Shown one piece after another: positions 24,101 through 35,578 of a DNA stretch of 64,000 nucleotides (positions within the stretch are counted from its first letter, which is position 1; each line of letters opens with the position of its first letter). Below the pieces are notes generated by a model, which saw only the letters and a program-made list of their open reading frames with translations, searched no databases and had not been told where the DNA came from. The DNA lies in assembly GCA_902702965.1 (NCBI GenBank), contig CACRXP010000007.1, positions 516,078-580,077 on the forward strand, written 5' to 3'. A program made the position numbers and the translations under genes. This DNA is from Spirometra erinaceieuropaei. Taxonomy: Eukaryota > Platyhelminthes > Cestoda > Diphyllobothriidea > Diphyllobothriidae.

Positions 24101-27100
24101 CGCGTTTCATGCCAGTCAGCAACGATTCAAATGGCAAAATCGTGAGGTATGCTCATTTTACCCCGTACAAGCGGTCTTTTATTTGCACAACAGCACAGAC
24201 GAATACAAGAGCCCTAAGGTATTTTTATTCCACTTGTGGATTTAAACAAGCATATGCGAGAGAAATCTTCCTATCTATATGTTTTGCGTTCCCTCATAAA
24301 CTGTGTCATTTTACTCCATAATATGGGTAGAGGCTAGTCATCACACAGCAGTTTAAATGCTCCCGCGAATCCAGTGGACACAGTCTAGTCGATGATGGGG
24401 AGGCATCTTTATGCATGACTGCATAAAGGAAAAAAATATTAAGGCAAAAAGTGGCGTGGGGTTTAACGAACTGGGATTTACCACATGGTCTCGTTATTTG
24501 CGTAAGTCCGGCTCGTCCCCCATATGCAGCCTGCTTCCAAAGTCTGCTTTGCGCACAGGGATGTCAGTTGAAAATTTCAGTCTTATCTATAAGTGACAGT
24601 TATCAATACCCCCACGTCCAGACTGGCCAATCAGAAGGCATATGGCCTGTCCTAATACCAGACCATTACGGCGAATGCAACCCACCGGAAGTTGTCATTA
24701 GTCTTGATCGCAGCCGCCGCTCGCCTGTCAGACCGCCGTTCTGACCGAGCAACTGGCGCAGATTCAAATTTGAGGTCAAGGTTTGGGATGGAGCTGGTCG
24801 GTGGCGGAAAGTGAACACTAATCCATCACTAGACCTCTTTTTGATTAGTCCTCGTTAAGCGACCGCCAGCGTTCACTCTAAGCTGAGATTCCAAACCCAA
24901 TGTGCCACCCATGCTCATTCCTATAGTTTAGTCAGAACGGGAGACCCCACCTTGCTGTGACATAAAATGTTTGATTTAGACGGGGAAACGTTAGCGCATT
25001 GTAATAAATGTTGCTATTTCCTTGAAGATACGTGGACGACACTCAACCAACCATCCTCTTTGCCATCTTGGCTTTCATTGTCCCCGCCTCAAACCCCTTC
25101 CGTCTTCGTGCTGATCCAGATGAAACAGGCAAGTGATGGCTCTCTCTCTCTCTCTCTGTTTTCCTTGTTCTGATGCATAAAATTGTCCAGGTTCTGATCG
25201 TGGTTGTCCAAAATAATAATTTTTCCACATCCAGAGGCAAGAGGGACAGATTTTTGACAGGCAGCTTTTTGTGTAGTAGTGGTGTAGCCAGGCCAAGAGC
25301 CACCTATCGCTGCTGTGAGAGGTTTCTGAAGGTATGAGCGAGCGTCTGAGTCATGCGCGCCAAATCTAACCAGCCTACAGAAGCCGCATCATCGGCAGAC
25401 ATCACTATGCCTCCATGCTGAGTAGTGTTTTTGCGCAGGACTTCCTTTAACCAATAGGGCACGTGTCCCAGGCTACGTCAATTCGGGTAAGCAGGATCTC
25501 CTGCCACTATGAGATTAGAAGGCCATACATGTAGTACTGCCAAAAGGATACAGGGTTGCGTTCAAAGCTGGACATGGAAGGATGAGCGTGATCCCTCAGT
25601 GTACTTTGTCAAGTCGCGTTGAGGGTACGCTAGTGAGGACCTCAGAATCAAAGCTAATATATCTGCCCACAGAACGGGCGCCAAATAACTCTACTCCGGA
25701 ATCTCCTCTACCGCAGACCAGCCAACCGAAGGTTAAGTAGGACTAATCAGGAGTTCAATCAGGAATGGGCGCACACCGATCTATTGGCTTCACGAAGCAA
25801 ACAAGCTCTGTATGTGTGGCAAAGGTCACGAACAGGCAACCAATTACGAGACCGAAGTCGGCCAACAGTGACTCTGCTATCCTAGCTTCGTTGACTTCGA
25901 CCTGGTAGGTGGTTGCCTGTTGGTGACCTTTGCCACCCATACGAAGCTTATTTGCTTCGTGAAGCCGATGGATCGGTGTGCGCCCATTCCTGATTGATAA
26001 ATACCCGATCTGCAGCGACAGAGAATGACAGGTGGCGAGGCGCTGATGAACTTCGGTTCGATAAAGTGTATATGACCCATCTGGTAGACCCCAGTGGTGG
26101 ACCAACTGCGCCAGGTGCGGCTGTGCGCGTGTTTTTGTTTCTGGTCTCAGCTGTTGGTCAGGGTTATGATTGGCTGAATGAAGGCAGAATAAGCCCGAAA
26201 CAGTACTGTATCAATCTACCCGCATTATCTGTCGTCCTTCCTCGCTATTAATCAGGAGTTGGCAGGTGAATAAGACTGACAGTCACAAATGCGGCATCCT
26301 CAAGAGTGGTTTTGAAAAATTGTCGTAAGTATAGTCGCTACTGAAGTGAGGTAATTCTTCTTCCGCCACTCCTGTTTGCTTAACTGAACAATCCCAACTC
26401 GTGCAGCCGCCTTTGCATGTGATCGTCCTCTTGAGTCACAGAATATATGCTGTCTGCCACGTTCGACCTCTTTGGGTTGCGTTGGAGTTGACGGACATCG
26501 TCTACATTCTCCTTGTTAAAAGTGGGATCATTCGGGTGGGATTCGGGTGAACGAATGTTGCTCCGAGTTGTGCTGCGGGTCTAGCAAAAGCTACAGAGAC
26601 TCCATTACCATATTCAATGCTGCAGCGTGGCCCAGGCTTCTGTAATATATTTCGTCCCTCATTAAGTATACTTTTGGACACTCCTTCGTTCCTGTGAACT
26701 CTTGGGAGTAAGTTAATGTCGGATGTTCGGGCTGGTCGGATGCGGCGCAGCGTGCTTCTACTCACAAGCAGGCATTCAAACCCGTCTGTAGTGAGGAAGA
26801 TAGTCACTTTCCTAGCTTGGTATTTTCACTCCGGCATTTTTTTAGCTATCAGACGACGAGATCGATTGCTCAACCATCATAAACATCAACCAAGCCATGC
26901 TACCTACGCCTACTCCGTTTTAAGGCCGAGAAGACATTGAAAAAGACGATGAAACTCCTTGATTCTATTTTGACATTTTTCAGATAAGAAAGCCCGAAAG
27001 CGAATAAACCGCAGCATCTTAACCTGGAATCAGGCTCAGAGCCGCACCTGTTGGGGTGTCCTCATTCTCATGGGAGGAGGATTCGCTCTGTCTAAAATTG

Positions 27101-29668
27101 CTTCAGTAAGTTGCCTTGAAAAACTACTCGGCCTCGGGTTCAAATGACCACTTCCTTGTGCAGTTTCATGCACAAAACGCAGCTCTGGCTTTGTTTTGAA
27201 GCAGCCGAACGCTTCAATACGAATCCAGTAGGGTCCTGATGACGTCCGCAATGGAGAGCGACTGTCGATTCAGTCACACTTTTCTCCATCAGAGCAGTCG
27301 GGGTTAAATCCCACCTTCTCCTAGAACCTTACAGATTTGAAACCCTTTTCTAGACTCAGGAATTACTTAAGGAAGATGCTTTGACGCTTTAAAGGTAGTC
27401 TGTAGTGGCGAAATTGCTAGTACTTCTTCTATCATGTCCTTTAGCCAATAGAAGGATGTTGCTTTGCAGAAATTCCCATTTTGAAACAGTGAAGCATGTA
27501 TAAGTTTATTCTGTGGCCATGTTTTGTCACCAACCGTCCCAGGAAAGTAGGCATATGAGTTTCGCCCACGGAATAATTCTCATCAACATTGTGACCAAGT
27601 ATCGTGTCGTGCTTACGCTACATGCAAATTCGGTTTTAATAACTGCAATGACATACGGACATGTTGGCAATAGGAGACCAAAGCGCCAATAACCGCAAGC
27701 CTAGAAACGCCGATATCGTCGAATATTTCTAATTTCCGAGGCGACGATCGGGTGAATGACCCCAAACACACATGACCAGCCAAAGGTGCCTGTCTTACGG
27801 GAAAAGGCGGTGATAGGGGTTTTACGGGCGGGGCATATGTATGCATAAAGGAATGGCAAAATAAGTATAGATAATTGGTAAATTTGTTTTTCGAACGTAA
27901 AGGTTTTAATGCATTGGCACATGGCAATCGAAATTAAGCAGGACAATTAAAAATAAACATTAAGTGTCTACAACAATCGCTTCTCAACTCTCCGAGCTGA
28001 GGTCATTGTAGATAATGTACCAGACTGTCTTTAACAGACGACCCAACCTTGTACGATGAAAGACCAAACCAAAATAATCGTGTCGGACTAAAACCCACTT
28101 AAATAAGTATAGGAAGTTTTCATTGCACGCCACTGATGCTTGGGGGCCTTCACCCGATCCTTACAATTTCCGATTGAGCTTTAAGCTCTACTCAATTAGC
28201 TGGGCAATACTCATGACTGACTGCTCTATGCGCTAATTTCTTAGCTCTCGCTCTGTCCGTCACGATGCAGACTGTTCGGCTGATGATCAGTAAGCGTCTG
28301 TTAATCGGGTTAACGATTTTAGCTCCTACACAAACGTTCCGTCAGTTTTGCAGCCAACATATGAGATTTTCACAGGCGGTCGGGATGTCTTTCTCACTTT
28401 TGACCGAGATAATCTGGGTTCTTATGCAAGACTCATACTGACCTCTCTGGAGCGTATGGGATAGACTCTCGCCACAGACTCCTGCGCTGCCGTCCGGATG
28501 ACTGCGTAGCAGTGCTGACCAGCTACCATCAGCCCTCTCTCTCCACACTCACTGACCGACAGACCTTTTTTTCTTTTTCTTCTCGCGTAGGTCGGTGGTC
28601 TGTCAAAACTTATAAGTGGATCCCTAGAAGTTGTCCGATCAGTCCAACCATTCGGTCTTGTCTACCTGATTACGTTCTTTGGAGCTACCCTGACCGAGGT
28701 AGTTTCGAACTCCGCCACGGTTACAATCTTGGTTCCCATCATGTTTGACTTGGTAAGTCCAAAGACGTATTTTCCCTAATTTTGCTCAAATGTCGTATGT
28801 TTTCCATATTATGTGTGGAAGGAAGCATTATCATTGTAACGAATACGGCTGCGGTGGTAGGGTATTAATCCAAATAGACATTCACGCAGGGGGTTTGCAG
28901 ATGGCGGTTGTCCATCTAGAGCAATTACAGATATCCAGAAATTTGCAGTCGATTTTTTGCCGGCAGGGATTTCTGTTACTTTTTCCTATAATTGTTCAGA
29001 ATTCGATCGGGCAGCAAAGGACTAGAAACGCATGATTTTATACTCCCCACACTTAACCAAATTTTCGCCTGCAAATAACTTAACTGTGAATAAACTTTTA
29101 TCTAAGGCCAAGTCAATCAATGTCCATCCGTTTCTACTGAGTCTTCCACTGACCGTCGCAACTTCGCTCGCATTCATTTTGCCCGCGGCTACTCCGCCTA
29201 ATGCAATCGTCTACTCCAAGGGCCGGGTCAAACTCCTCGACATGGTACGCACGGCAAATTTGAGCTTATGTACTTCTAAATGGGTCTCTTTTCTTACGCG
29301 TTGTAAGAAATGATGTTTTCTTATGCATCCCACGAAAAAGGGCCTTTAAAATGACTTATGGATAGGTTATGCGCTCCTTAAATGCGTAGAAGTTAATTTC
29401 AGGACTTAGGAACAACTGTAAGAACGGAAATAATAGAACAATGATGGAATATATTTATATGTATATTTAAATTTATTTCTATACTACGTTCTTGGCATTC
29501 TTATTTGATATGTACACCTGGTATCTGTTTACATTACTTTGCATATTTTCGTTCTAGGCGAAGGCAGGAATCATTTTGAACATAGTCACGCAGCTTATCG
29601 TTGTTGTATGCACCATGACCTACGGAATGGTGTTATTCCAGATGAACGAAATTCCTTCCTGGGTTTAA
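18165..29668 (+). CDS. SLC13: SLC13-family sodium/dicarboxylate cotransporter, copy 1 (14 exons)
   Basis: Exons: 18165-18281, 20266-20415, 20565-20680, 22762-22886, 22987-23023, 23104-23244, 23420-23539, 23634-23849, 24018-24146, 25028-25128, 26985-27105, 28591-28752, 29107-29244, 29558-29668 (TAA). Introns are GT-AG except intron 10, which has a GC donor. The deduced protein is about 594 residues, normal for the family. Members import citrate, succinate and other dicarboxylates with sodium across the plasma membrane. Visible signatures are the first hairpin motif SNT (about 144-146, MWMSNTATT), ATLIGSPPN (about 212-220), a charged cytosolic loop (269-341), ITREPG, LILMGGGFALSK, second motif SNS (about 497-499) and AATPPNAIVY (about 539-547). 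Hydrophobic segments fill the rest. By my count exon 11 is 121 nt against 122 in copy 2; the frame needs 122, so one base near 26990-27000 needs checking. Substrate is not deducible. Confidence 0.93.
20926..20965 (-). ncRNA. Hammerhead-like hairpin (class beta) in intron 3, copy 1
   Basis: On the minus strand, CTGACGA (complement of 20955-20961) is followed by a stem-loop with arms GGATTC/GAATCC, then GAAA (complement of 20932-20935). The same motif follows Penelope nuclease reading frames elsewhere in the window, so this is probably a stray Penelope terminus in the intron. One extra base separates the core from stem II, which weakens the hammerhead reading. Confidence 0.4.
25140..25158 (+). 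repeat. (CT)n microsatellite beside the exon 10 donor
   Basis: A CT run of about nine repeats lies 11 bases after the GC donor of intron 10 in copy 1. Copy 2 lacks it (60020-60040). It is a private expansion after the duplication. Confidence 0.85.
25756..26248. mobile_element. Insertion of 493 bp with 12-bp target duplication, intron 10 of copy 1
   Basis: The block is bounded by direct repeats 'taatcaggagtt' at 25744-25755 and 26249-26260. Unit B has one diverged copy of that sequence at the matching place (about 61010) and no insert. The first half is a foldback: about 84 bp from 'tcaggaatgggcgcacaccg' is repeated inverted, ending at about 25993. No coding frame is recognised. A 12-bp target duplication fits retroposition; the family is unknown. 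Confidence 0.75.
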
Positions 29669-30300
29669 CATGGATGTGAAGATATTCTCGCTCAGGACCT
29701 ACTACACAAATCTGTCAATTTTTACAGTAATAATTTTGATACACACTAGTACAAACCTCAGACAGAAACCTTACCCTTGAATTGTCCTTGAGACACTGTT
29801 TTCTCCGAGAAATGCATTTCGGCCCTTAAAAGTATTTCATAAATGTCCAGTAACATGCTTGATTTGTCAATAAATGAGAATCAGAATCGAACGGGCTTCC
29901 GTAAACTGGGCGTCATGTTGTTTGTAAGGAGTAAAACCAGTTACTGGGATTAACCGTGCCTTCGTCCAAACTACCCTATCTCCGTTGACAATTCGGATTC
30001 CCGAGTTTTGAAAGTGGGCTCGGATACAGCGGCTGATAAATCTAAACATCCTGTCTACGAGTTTGACACACGACCAGCCCTGCACAATGAGCTAGATTTT
30101 CGCCAGAGGAGGAGCGCGAGGGTCCGGACATGCAGAGTCTACTACACATCTAGGGAGTTCCCCAGAATTTCGTAGTCAGCTTAGACGCGCGTCCCAGGTA
30201 ACCCTTCGTTTGACTGATTGTGAAATTTAGTAAGTAATGTATTCCGAATGATAGAGAACACGCGTGGTCCAGGTTATTGAATAGAAGAAGACCGGAAGGC
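29669..30300. other. 3' flank of SLC13 copy 1 with candidate poly(A) signal
   Basis: AATAAA occurs at 29869-29874, about 200 bases after the stop codon, and is the first good polyadenylation signal downstream. The remaining sequence to 30300 shows no gene. Confidence 0.5.
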
Positions 30301-30304
30301 GATC

Positions 30305-30345
30305 GGACGTTTCGAGCTCTCACGCGAGCCCATCGTCAAGGAACG
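30305..30345 (-). ncRNA. Hammerhead-like hairpin (class beta) after Penelope nuclease frame
   Basis: On the minus strand: TTGACGA (complement of 30333-30339), a stem-loop with GAGCTC-type arms, GAAA (complement of 30310-30313) and then CGTC. It lies roughly 45 bases after the stop of the Penelope frame ending near 30384. The C3 position is T here, which should abolish cleavage if it ever was a hammerhead. Confidence 0.4.
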
Positions 30346-30383
30346 AAAAAACTGAACAACTCATCGTATATTTAGCTCACCAC

Positions 30384-32060
30384 TGCTGGGGGTGACCTCT
30401 AGCTGCGTTGCTGATTTGTTCACGCAGTGCTTGATAGGCGATTGGCAGATCGATATGTCGATTAGTCGAGTCCTCGCCTGACTGCCACTCTTCCTGCAGA
30501 AGGCGAGCAACTCGGTCGTCTGAATGGCATAATATTTTCACGCACTGAAAGTCGAAACCGTGTCCTGGCTAGGAGGCGTGGGCGGCTACCGAGGCGAATT
30601 TATCCTTCTGTCTCACAGCCAACTCGTGTTCGTGCAATCTCGTGCGTACCTGTTTTCCGGTTTCACCAACATAATTGGCTTGAACACAACTGCAGTCTAT
30701 CCGGTAAATGACCCCCGATTTCTGATTGATGGGAATCGGGTTCTTAGGATGCATGAGTTGCCGGCGTACTGTTGCTTCAGGTCTGTGAGTGACGCCAATC
30801 CCAAATTCGCTCATCAGTCTAGCAAATCCTTCTGATACACCAGCTACGTACGGCATTGAGCGTTAGCATTTCGGTTTTGATTACCCCTTCGGTTTTCTCC
30901 CCCGGGTTTCTCGCCTGCACTTTTTGACAAAATTCCCAGGATATCCGTTCGCTGTGAAGAGTTTCCGCAGGAACTGGACCTCAACCTTCTTGTCGACTGG
31001 CTCGGTGCAATGGGTTTCTATACGCCGGTAGAGTGTTCTCACGCAGCTGCGTTTGTGCGAGAGCGGGTGGTTGCTAAGAGAACTTAGAATACGAGAGGTA
31101 TTCGTTGCCTTCCGGTAAACCGTTGTCTTTAATGCTCCATCACCTTTTCTCTGAACTAGTACGTCAAGAACCGGCAACTGACAGTCTTTTTCTTCCTCCA
31201 TCGTGAACTGGATGTCTGGGAAGATCGAGTTCAGGTGTTCCGTAAATTCCCCAATCTTGTCCCGATTGATGATGGCAAATGTGCCGTCGACATACCGCAC
31301 CCACAGTCGTGGCCGATTGTGGTCGAAAGCCAGTGCCCCCGTCGCTGTAACGCTGCCTCAGTAATCAAGCTGGATAACGGTGACCCTGTGGGTGTACCTA
31401 TAACTTGTTCGCACACAGCTCCGTTGAAGGCGAAGAAAGTCTTCAAGCAGTGTCTCAGGAGATCAGTAAGGTGTTTTATCGTCAGTTTTTTGTCTGTCTC
31501 GTTATAATGTTCTTCCAACAGAGTTTGCAGGGTTTCAACCGCGAGACGCTGTGGAATTGGGGTGAAAAGTGATATCACGTCGAAAGAAACCATCACTTCG
31601 TCATCTGTGAGTCGAATACCTTGCAGCTTTTCGATGAATCTTTCGGCAGCATGGACGCTTGTTTCAGAACTCGGAGTGTAAATTTCAGACGCTGGAACAG
31701 CCACTTGGGCAGGACAAACGTTGGGGTGCCTCTTAAAGAAACAATCGGCCGTAGGAGAGTTCCTGGTTTATGGACCTTGGGTAGGCCATAGAATCTCGCG
31801 ATCGCTGAATCCTTGGGTTTCATCCTCAGCCAGTCAAGCTGTGTTATTGCTTTTGACTTCCGAAGACTCGCTAGGTCGCTGTTGATTTCGCTTATTAGCG
31901 TCTTCGTCGTGTCGCCTTCACGAGGAAAGTAGGCAGTTCTGTCGCCCAAAATTTATCGATTTTTTTGATGAAGTCCTCTTTGTTCAGCGCAACCGTCGAT
32001 CGTCCTTTATCGACAATGAGTATGACAATGTTTTTGTCAACCTTTAACGTCCGGAGTGCA
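30384..32060 (-). pseudogene. Penelope-like retroelement relic: RT then GIY-YIG nuclease
   Basis: Read on the minus strand. An RT N-terminal part (DKNIVILIVDKGRSTV near 32035-31985) is followed by YGLPKVHKPGTLLRPIVS, then VSFDVISLFTPIP and GTPTGSPLSS. The catalytic box appears as RYVDGTFAII, with the second Asp replaced by Gly. The linker RHPQATVR-type region reads VTHRPEATVRRQLMHPKN. The GIY-YIG nuclease is SGVIYRIDC...NYVGETGKQVRTRLHEHE. A stop at 30569-30571 interrupts it before GHGFDFQCVK, and the frame ends in ARGHPQQW near 30384. At least two frameshifts break the RT, and the 5' end is truncated. The element copies by target-primed reverse transcription in intact relatives; this one is dead. 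Confidence 0.88.
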
Positions 32061-32097
32061 AATGTAAATAAAGGAAAGGAATGTAAATAAGGAAACC

Positions 32098-32190
32098 ATT
32101 ATATCCACTTTTAGGGTTACAAGATACCGTACTAGTAGCACAGGTACTCTCTAATAGCCCAGGTACGCGTGTTTCGTCGGCATTCTGCCG
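32098..32190 (+). repeat. Fragment of the 346-bp hammerhead unit, left of the nuclease-only element
   Basis: 'agggttacaagataccgta' through 'gcccaggtacgcgtgtttcg' matches the satellite unit from its 'agggtaaggtgacacca' segment to the hammerhead 3' half. On the minus strand it keeps GAAA, most of the stem III palindrome and the TGGGC of stem I, but the CTGANGA half is missing. Confidence 0.65.
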
Positions 32191-32240
32191 CTGGTAGTAT
32201 GTTATCTGTTCAGATTGGCAAAGTTGAGATATCCGGGTTG

Positions 32241-33177
32241 ATTATTTGAAGACGATGACAGGCTCTCTGGAAGAGGTTTATTTGAGTGCTGACGTTTCAA
32301 AGAGCTGGGTCGGCTCTTCATTGTCAAAGCGAAGTCTGGAAGACCATTCCGTACGTTAAAGGGGTCTCTAAAGCGGTCTCGCGACTCTTACAACCCACCA
32401 GAGTAGGCATAGCCCATCGACCACAAGCAACAATTCGATGTCGCCTGATGCAACCTAAGGACTCGTTGCCACTCGCTGGAACCTCAGCAGTCATCTACAA
32501 AATAAATTGCAATGAGGGCGACGACAACTATGTGGGCGAAACAAGGCGGAAGTTGCAAACTCGCCTGCCAGGACACAAATCGGCCACTCGGAGGTTAGAC
32601 CCTAACTCTCAACTAGCAACACACGTTAGAGAAACAGGGCATACTTTTGACCTCCAGAGGGCCACCATCTTAGACCGAGGCAACACAAAAACAGAACTGC
32701 TAACTCTCGAGGCGTGGTTCTCCGATGCCCACTCTATCAACGGACATCTGGACCTTCCTGCAGCTTACAAAGTCCTACGTCATCACAATCGTAGAGCTCA
32801 GGACCAAACAACCACACCGGACTTAAGAAGGCCGCACGGAGATAGCCCGACGCCGAGTTTACTCGGTGAGGAAGAAGAAGAAGAACCGCCAGACCGACCT
32901 CCCGACTACAGTCCAATCAGTTCCCCTCGACGGAGTGGTGACTCACAAAGCCCGCAGGGAAAACGCCCATCAACCATCTCCCGAGAGGCCGAGGCAGAGA
33001 GAGGAGGGAGAAAAATCGATCAGCATGAGGCCGGTCAACACAATTGCCACTTTAAATTAAATTTCTGATCGATTAGGTGCATTTTTCGTTTTGACAATGA
33101 AGAGCCGACCCAGCTCTTTGAAGCGTCAGCACTTAAATAAATCTCTTCCAGAGAGCCTGTCTTCGTCTTCAAATAGT
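32241..33177 (+). mobile_element. Nuclease-only Penelope-like element between 87-bp inverted repeats
   Basis: Arms at 32241-32327 and 33091-33177 are inverted copies with few mismatches. Each carries a class beta hammerhead-like hairpin with altered core (TTGACAA; GAAA in the left arm, GAAG in the right arm). Between them lies one long open frame for a GIY-YIG nuclease, with no RT. Segments of the 346-bp hammerhead unit flank the whole block in inverted order (32098-32190 and 33198-33325). The arrangement suggests a short derivative with terminal inverted repeats, or a 5'-truncated Penelope copy whose terminal repeat is inverted. Confidence 0.7.
32330..33068 (+). CDS. Penelope-like GIY-YIG endonuclease reading frame, truncated
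   Basis: The frame stays open for about 245 codons. After a linker with GIAHRPQATIRCRLMQPKDS it shows the nuclease: AVIYKINC (the GIY position), DDNYVGET (the YIG position), LQTRL with the conserved Arg, HVRETGHTFD and the catalytic-Glu region LEAWFSD. It then has NGHLDLPAAYKVL and a low-complexity acidic and proline-rich tail (GEEEEEEPPDRPPD). The enzyme nicks DNA to prime reverse transcription in Penelope elements. The RT normally fused upstream is missing and there is no convincing native start codon; the first ATG in frame is at 32448. A close relative is at 40478-40904. Confidence 0.8.
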
Positions 33178-33197
33178 ATGGTATCTTATAACACTAG

Positions 33198-33325
33198 AAC
33201 ATACTACTAGGTGTCTGTTGGCAGTTAATGGATATTACGCAGTTATCCCGCTGTAGCTGATGGACTTTGGCCCAAATCTTCATACATCAAGTTGCGGTCT
33301 GCGCCTAAAGACCTAAGCATATGCC
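33198..33325 (-). repeat. Fragment of the 346-bp hammerhead unit, right of the nuclease-only element
   Basis: On the minus strand this matches the unit segment running from 'gcctataggcacagaccg' through 'gggccaaagtccatcagcc' to 'ctgcctacaggcagctagt', with scattered changes. The hammerhead itself is not included. With 32098-32190 it brackets the nuclease-only element in opposite orientation. Confidence 0.7.
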
Positions 33326-35578
33326 GGCCTACTCCAAGTTTGCAGTTAATTTCTTATATCCACTTCCTATAAAAAACAGCGTAGCGTTAAACTGAGCTCT
33401 AATTTCGTACTAACGTTACGGCTGGGATTAAAGTTACACCTACGAGACCTGGCCACGTATTCAACTTCGTCGAGGCTGAAATTCACGCGGGAGGTGATAA
33501 TCGCGTGGGCCGCGGTCTGCTTGAGTTAAGATTCACGGTACCCGACCGCATACTCTGCGCAGAGTAATTGGCCACTTGGGGAGCGCGTAATCCGGTGAGC
33601 GTGATGGCTGAGCCGTCATCACATCAACATCCAACATGGATGATTAAATTTCAGTAATTGACAACAAGGGGGGAGTTAGCTGCCATAGGTATGAAGTAAC
33701 ACAGCAATCGCATCATATGAATACTGAGACTTCCTATGCATGGTAGGATGGAGGGCGAACCCGAAACGTCAGGTAAATAAGGTTTTTGTTCCGTCGATCG
33801 CATCTACTTCTTCTCGCTACGCTGATCGTTGGCGCTCTCGTAAGGCTTAGCGCTGGCCTACGATTAGGGTTACTGCTATTACTTAGGAGTGGTTGCATAT
33901 GTTTTACTTCTGAGGTTGTTATTTAAAGCACCCAAGGATCGAATGACTACACTTAATCCACGAATACAATCCTGTCAAAATTGCTGTTCACTTCAGAGTG
34001 GAGAGATCAGAAGAACTCCCCTCCAAGGATACTTTGAAAACCACGACACTTTTTGCCCACCTTAATGAAGCGCGTAAGAACAGGCCCCTATTGTGCCTCG
34101 CGATTTCAAAGACGAAATAACTAAGAGAAGGAACAGAGATTGTAGAGTCCTGTCACATAGGATCTCAGGAATTAAGAAACCACCTCTCCGTAGGGCTGAA
34201 TGAACAAGTGCAACCAGATGTGTTCCTTAGAGAAGTCAAAGTTAACAAGCGCACTGTATGTCACTGAAGGCAGAGAAAAGTAAAACTCAACCAATAAAAT
34301 GGGTAATGGTGAGAGACTGAGATGATTGAAGGTGTCTAACCATACCGAATGAAGGGAAGGAACTATAGCCTGGTTCTCAGGTCAAGAGAACTTGGGTGGG
34401 AGGAGGGGGTGTCAGCAGTGAGGCGAGTTTGTGTCTCATCGCTGAAACGCATTTCTTTGTCCCTAAAGCGGGCCAGGTGGTAGAGGTAACCATTGGGAGA
34501 TGGCACCTAAAAAATCCTCTCAACCAAGAAATAATACCTACTATATCTATTTGAGTAGGTTATAGCCCTACGTATTTGTTGTGTCATCCGGGTTTGCCAA
34601 TCACCAGCAACGACTCTTGAGGTTACCAGCGACAGCACTAGCCCGTATGTAGCTTAATCAATGGCGGCGTATTTGCTTAACGATAGCTGTAGACCATCCC
34701 TGCTATTACCAACATTGAGATAGGTTTCCATAGCGAATTACGACCGCGGCAGTCGGTCTGACCTTCAGTCCACATGCTGACTGACTTCGATTTTCAAAAC
34801 CTACACATACACAGCCGCTAAGCATGGACACAGTCGGGGCGTTGGCATTGACAGTAGGGGAGCACTCAAGCGTTCAATCGCAGGAAACGCCAAACCACAA
34901 AACCAAGACCTGCACAATAGCTATAGAGAGTTGCGAAACCATCGTCTTAGACCCTACTTTCCTTTTGCAACGAATGGCAGTTTACTTTAGGGCAGTTGGG
35001 ATAAGATCGCAGTGGACCAAGTGTAGAGCACGCGATATGCTTCCATTGCTGAAGTGCGAGCACAGCAGCCCATATGTGTCATCGTAGATACTGGCATTCC
35101 TTTGGCGCAGTCAGAGAGCGACATTGCAGACCAAACGACTGCTTAACATCCATGCTGGAGGCTATTAGGGCTGACGAGTGCCACCATTTGAACGTTTTCG
35201 GCTTATTCAGCCATAACATACTACGGCTGAGTCTCAAAAGGCTCACTGTGCATACCTTACGATTGTAGTGGAACAATCGCCATAGACCGACCACACTTTT
35301 GATAACATTGTCATAAGTTGAGAATTCAAGTCTTCAAACTGAGCCTCAATTTCAACTAGGTTTAATCTCCTGTTTGGAATTTAAAAGTTAATTCCTAGTG
35401 ATAAAGCCTCTAATTGTAGCTTATAAAGTTTGATGTCAGACAGATTAAAGATCGTTTCATCTGTACTCAGAGGGAAATAGTCGTCCGTAGACTTTTTGCA
35501 CAATTACTTCCTTAATTTAAAACGGCCTGAATCTCTCGTCTTCCTTTGTATGATACGCGCATATTTCATGAACATTAA
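33326..35578. other. Spacer without recognised gene
   Basis: No coding domain seen. At 33735-33775 'gaacccgaaacgtcagg' is the 3' half of a class beta hammerhead-like hairpin, and nearby sequence (33640-33730) resembles a block at 54990-55060 in intron 3 of SLC13 copy 2, so a dispersed repeat end is present. Confidence 0.5.

Larger units (their letters stand above)
6829..28420 (+). repeat. Segmental duplication, unit A (contains SLC13 copy 1)
   Basis: This block is paralogous to 41083-62912 over its whole length, in the same orientation and order. Upstream non-coding DNA, mobile-element relics, exons 1-11 and introns all correspond. The offset drifts from 34.26 kb at 7 kb to 33.84 kb at exon 1 and 34.9 kb at exon 11, because each unit carries private insertions. 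Exon 1 differs at 1 of 117 positions by my count, while introns differ more. Unit A continues past the paralogy end into exons 12-14 of the gene. Confidence 0.93.

Noticed and set aside
26030..26075. Hammerhead-like 'gctgatgaac' segment in the 493-bp insert
   Set aside because: No GAAA follows at a usable distance and no stem II forms, so the CTGATGA match is probably chance.
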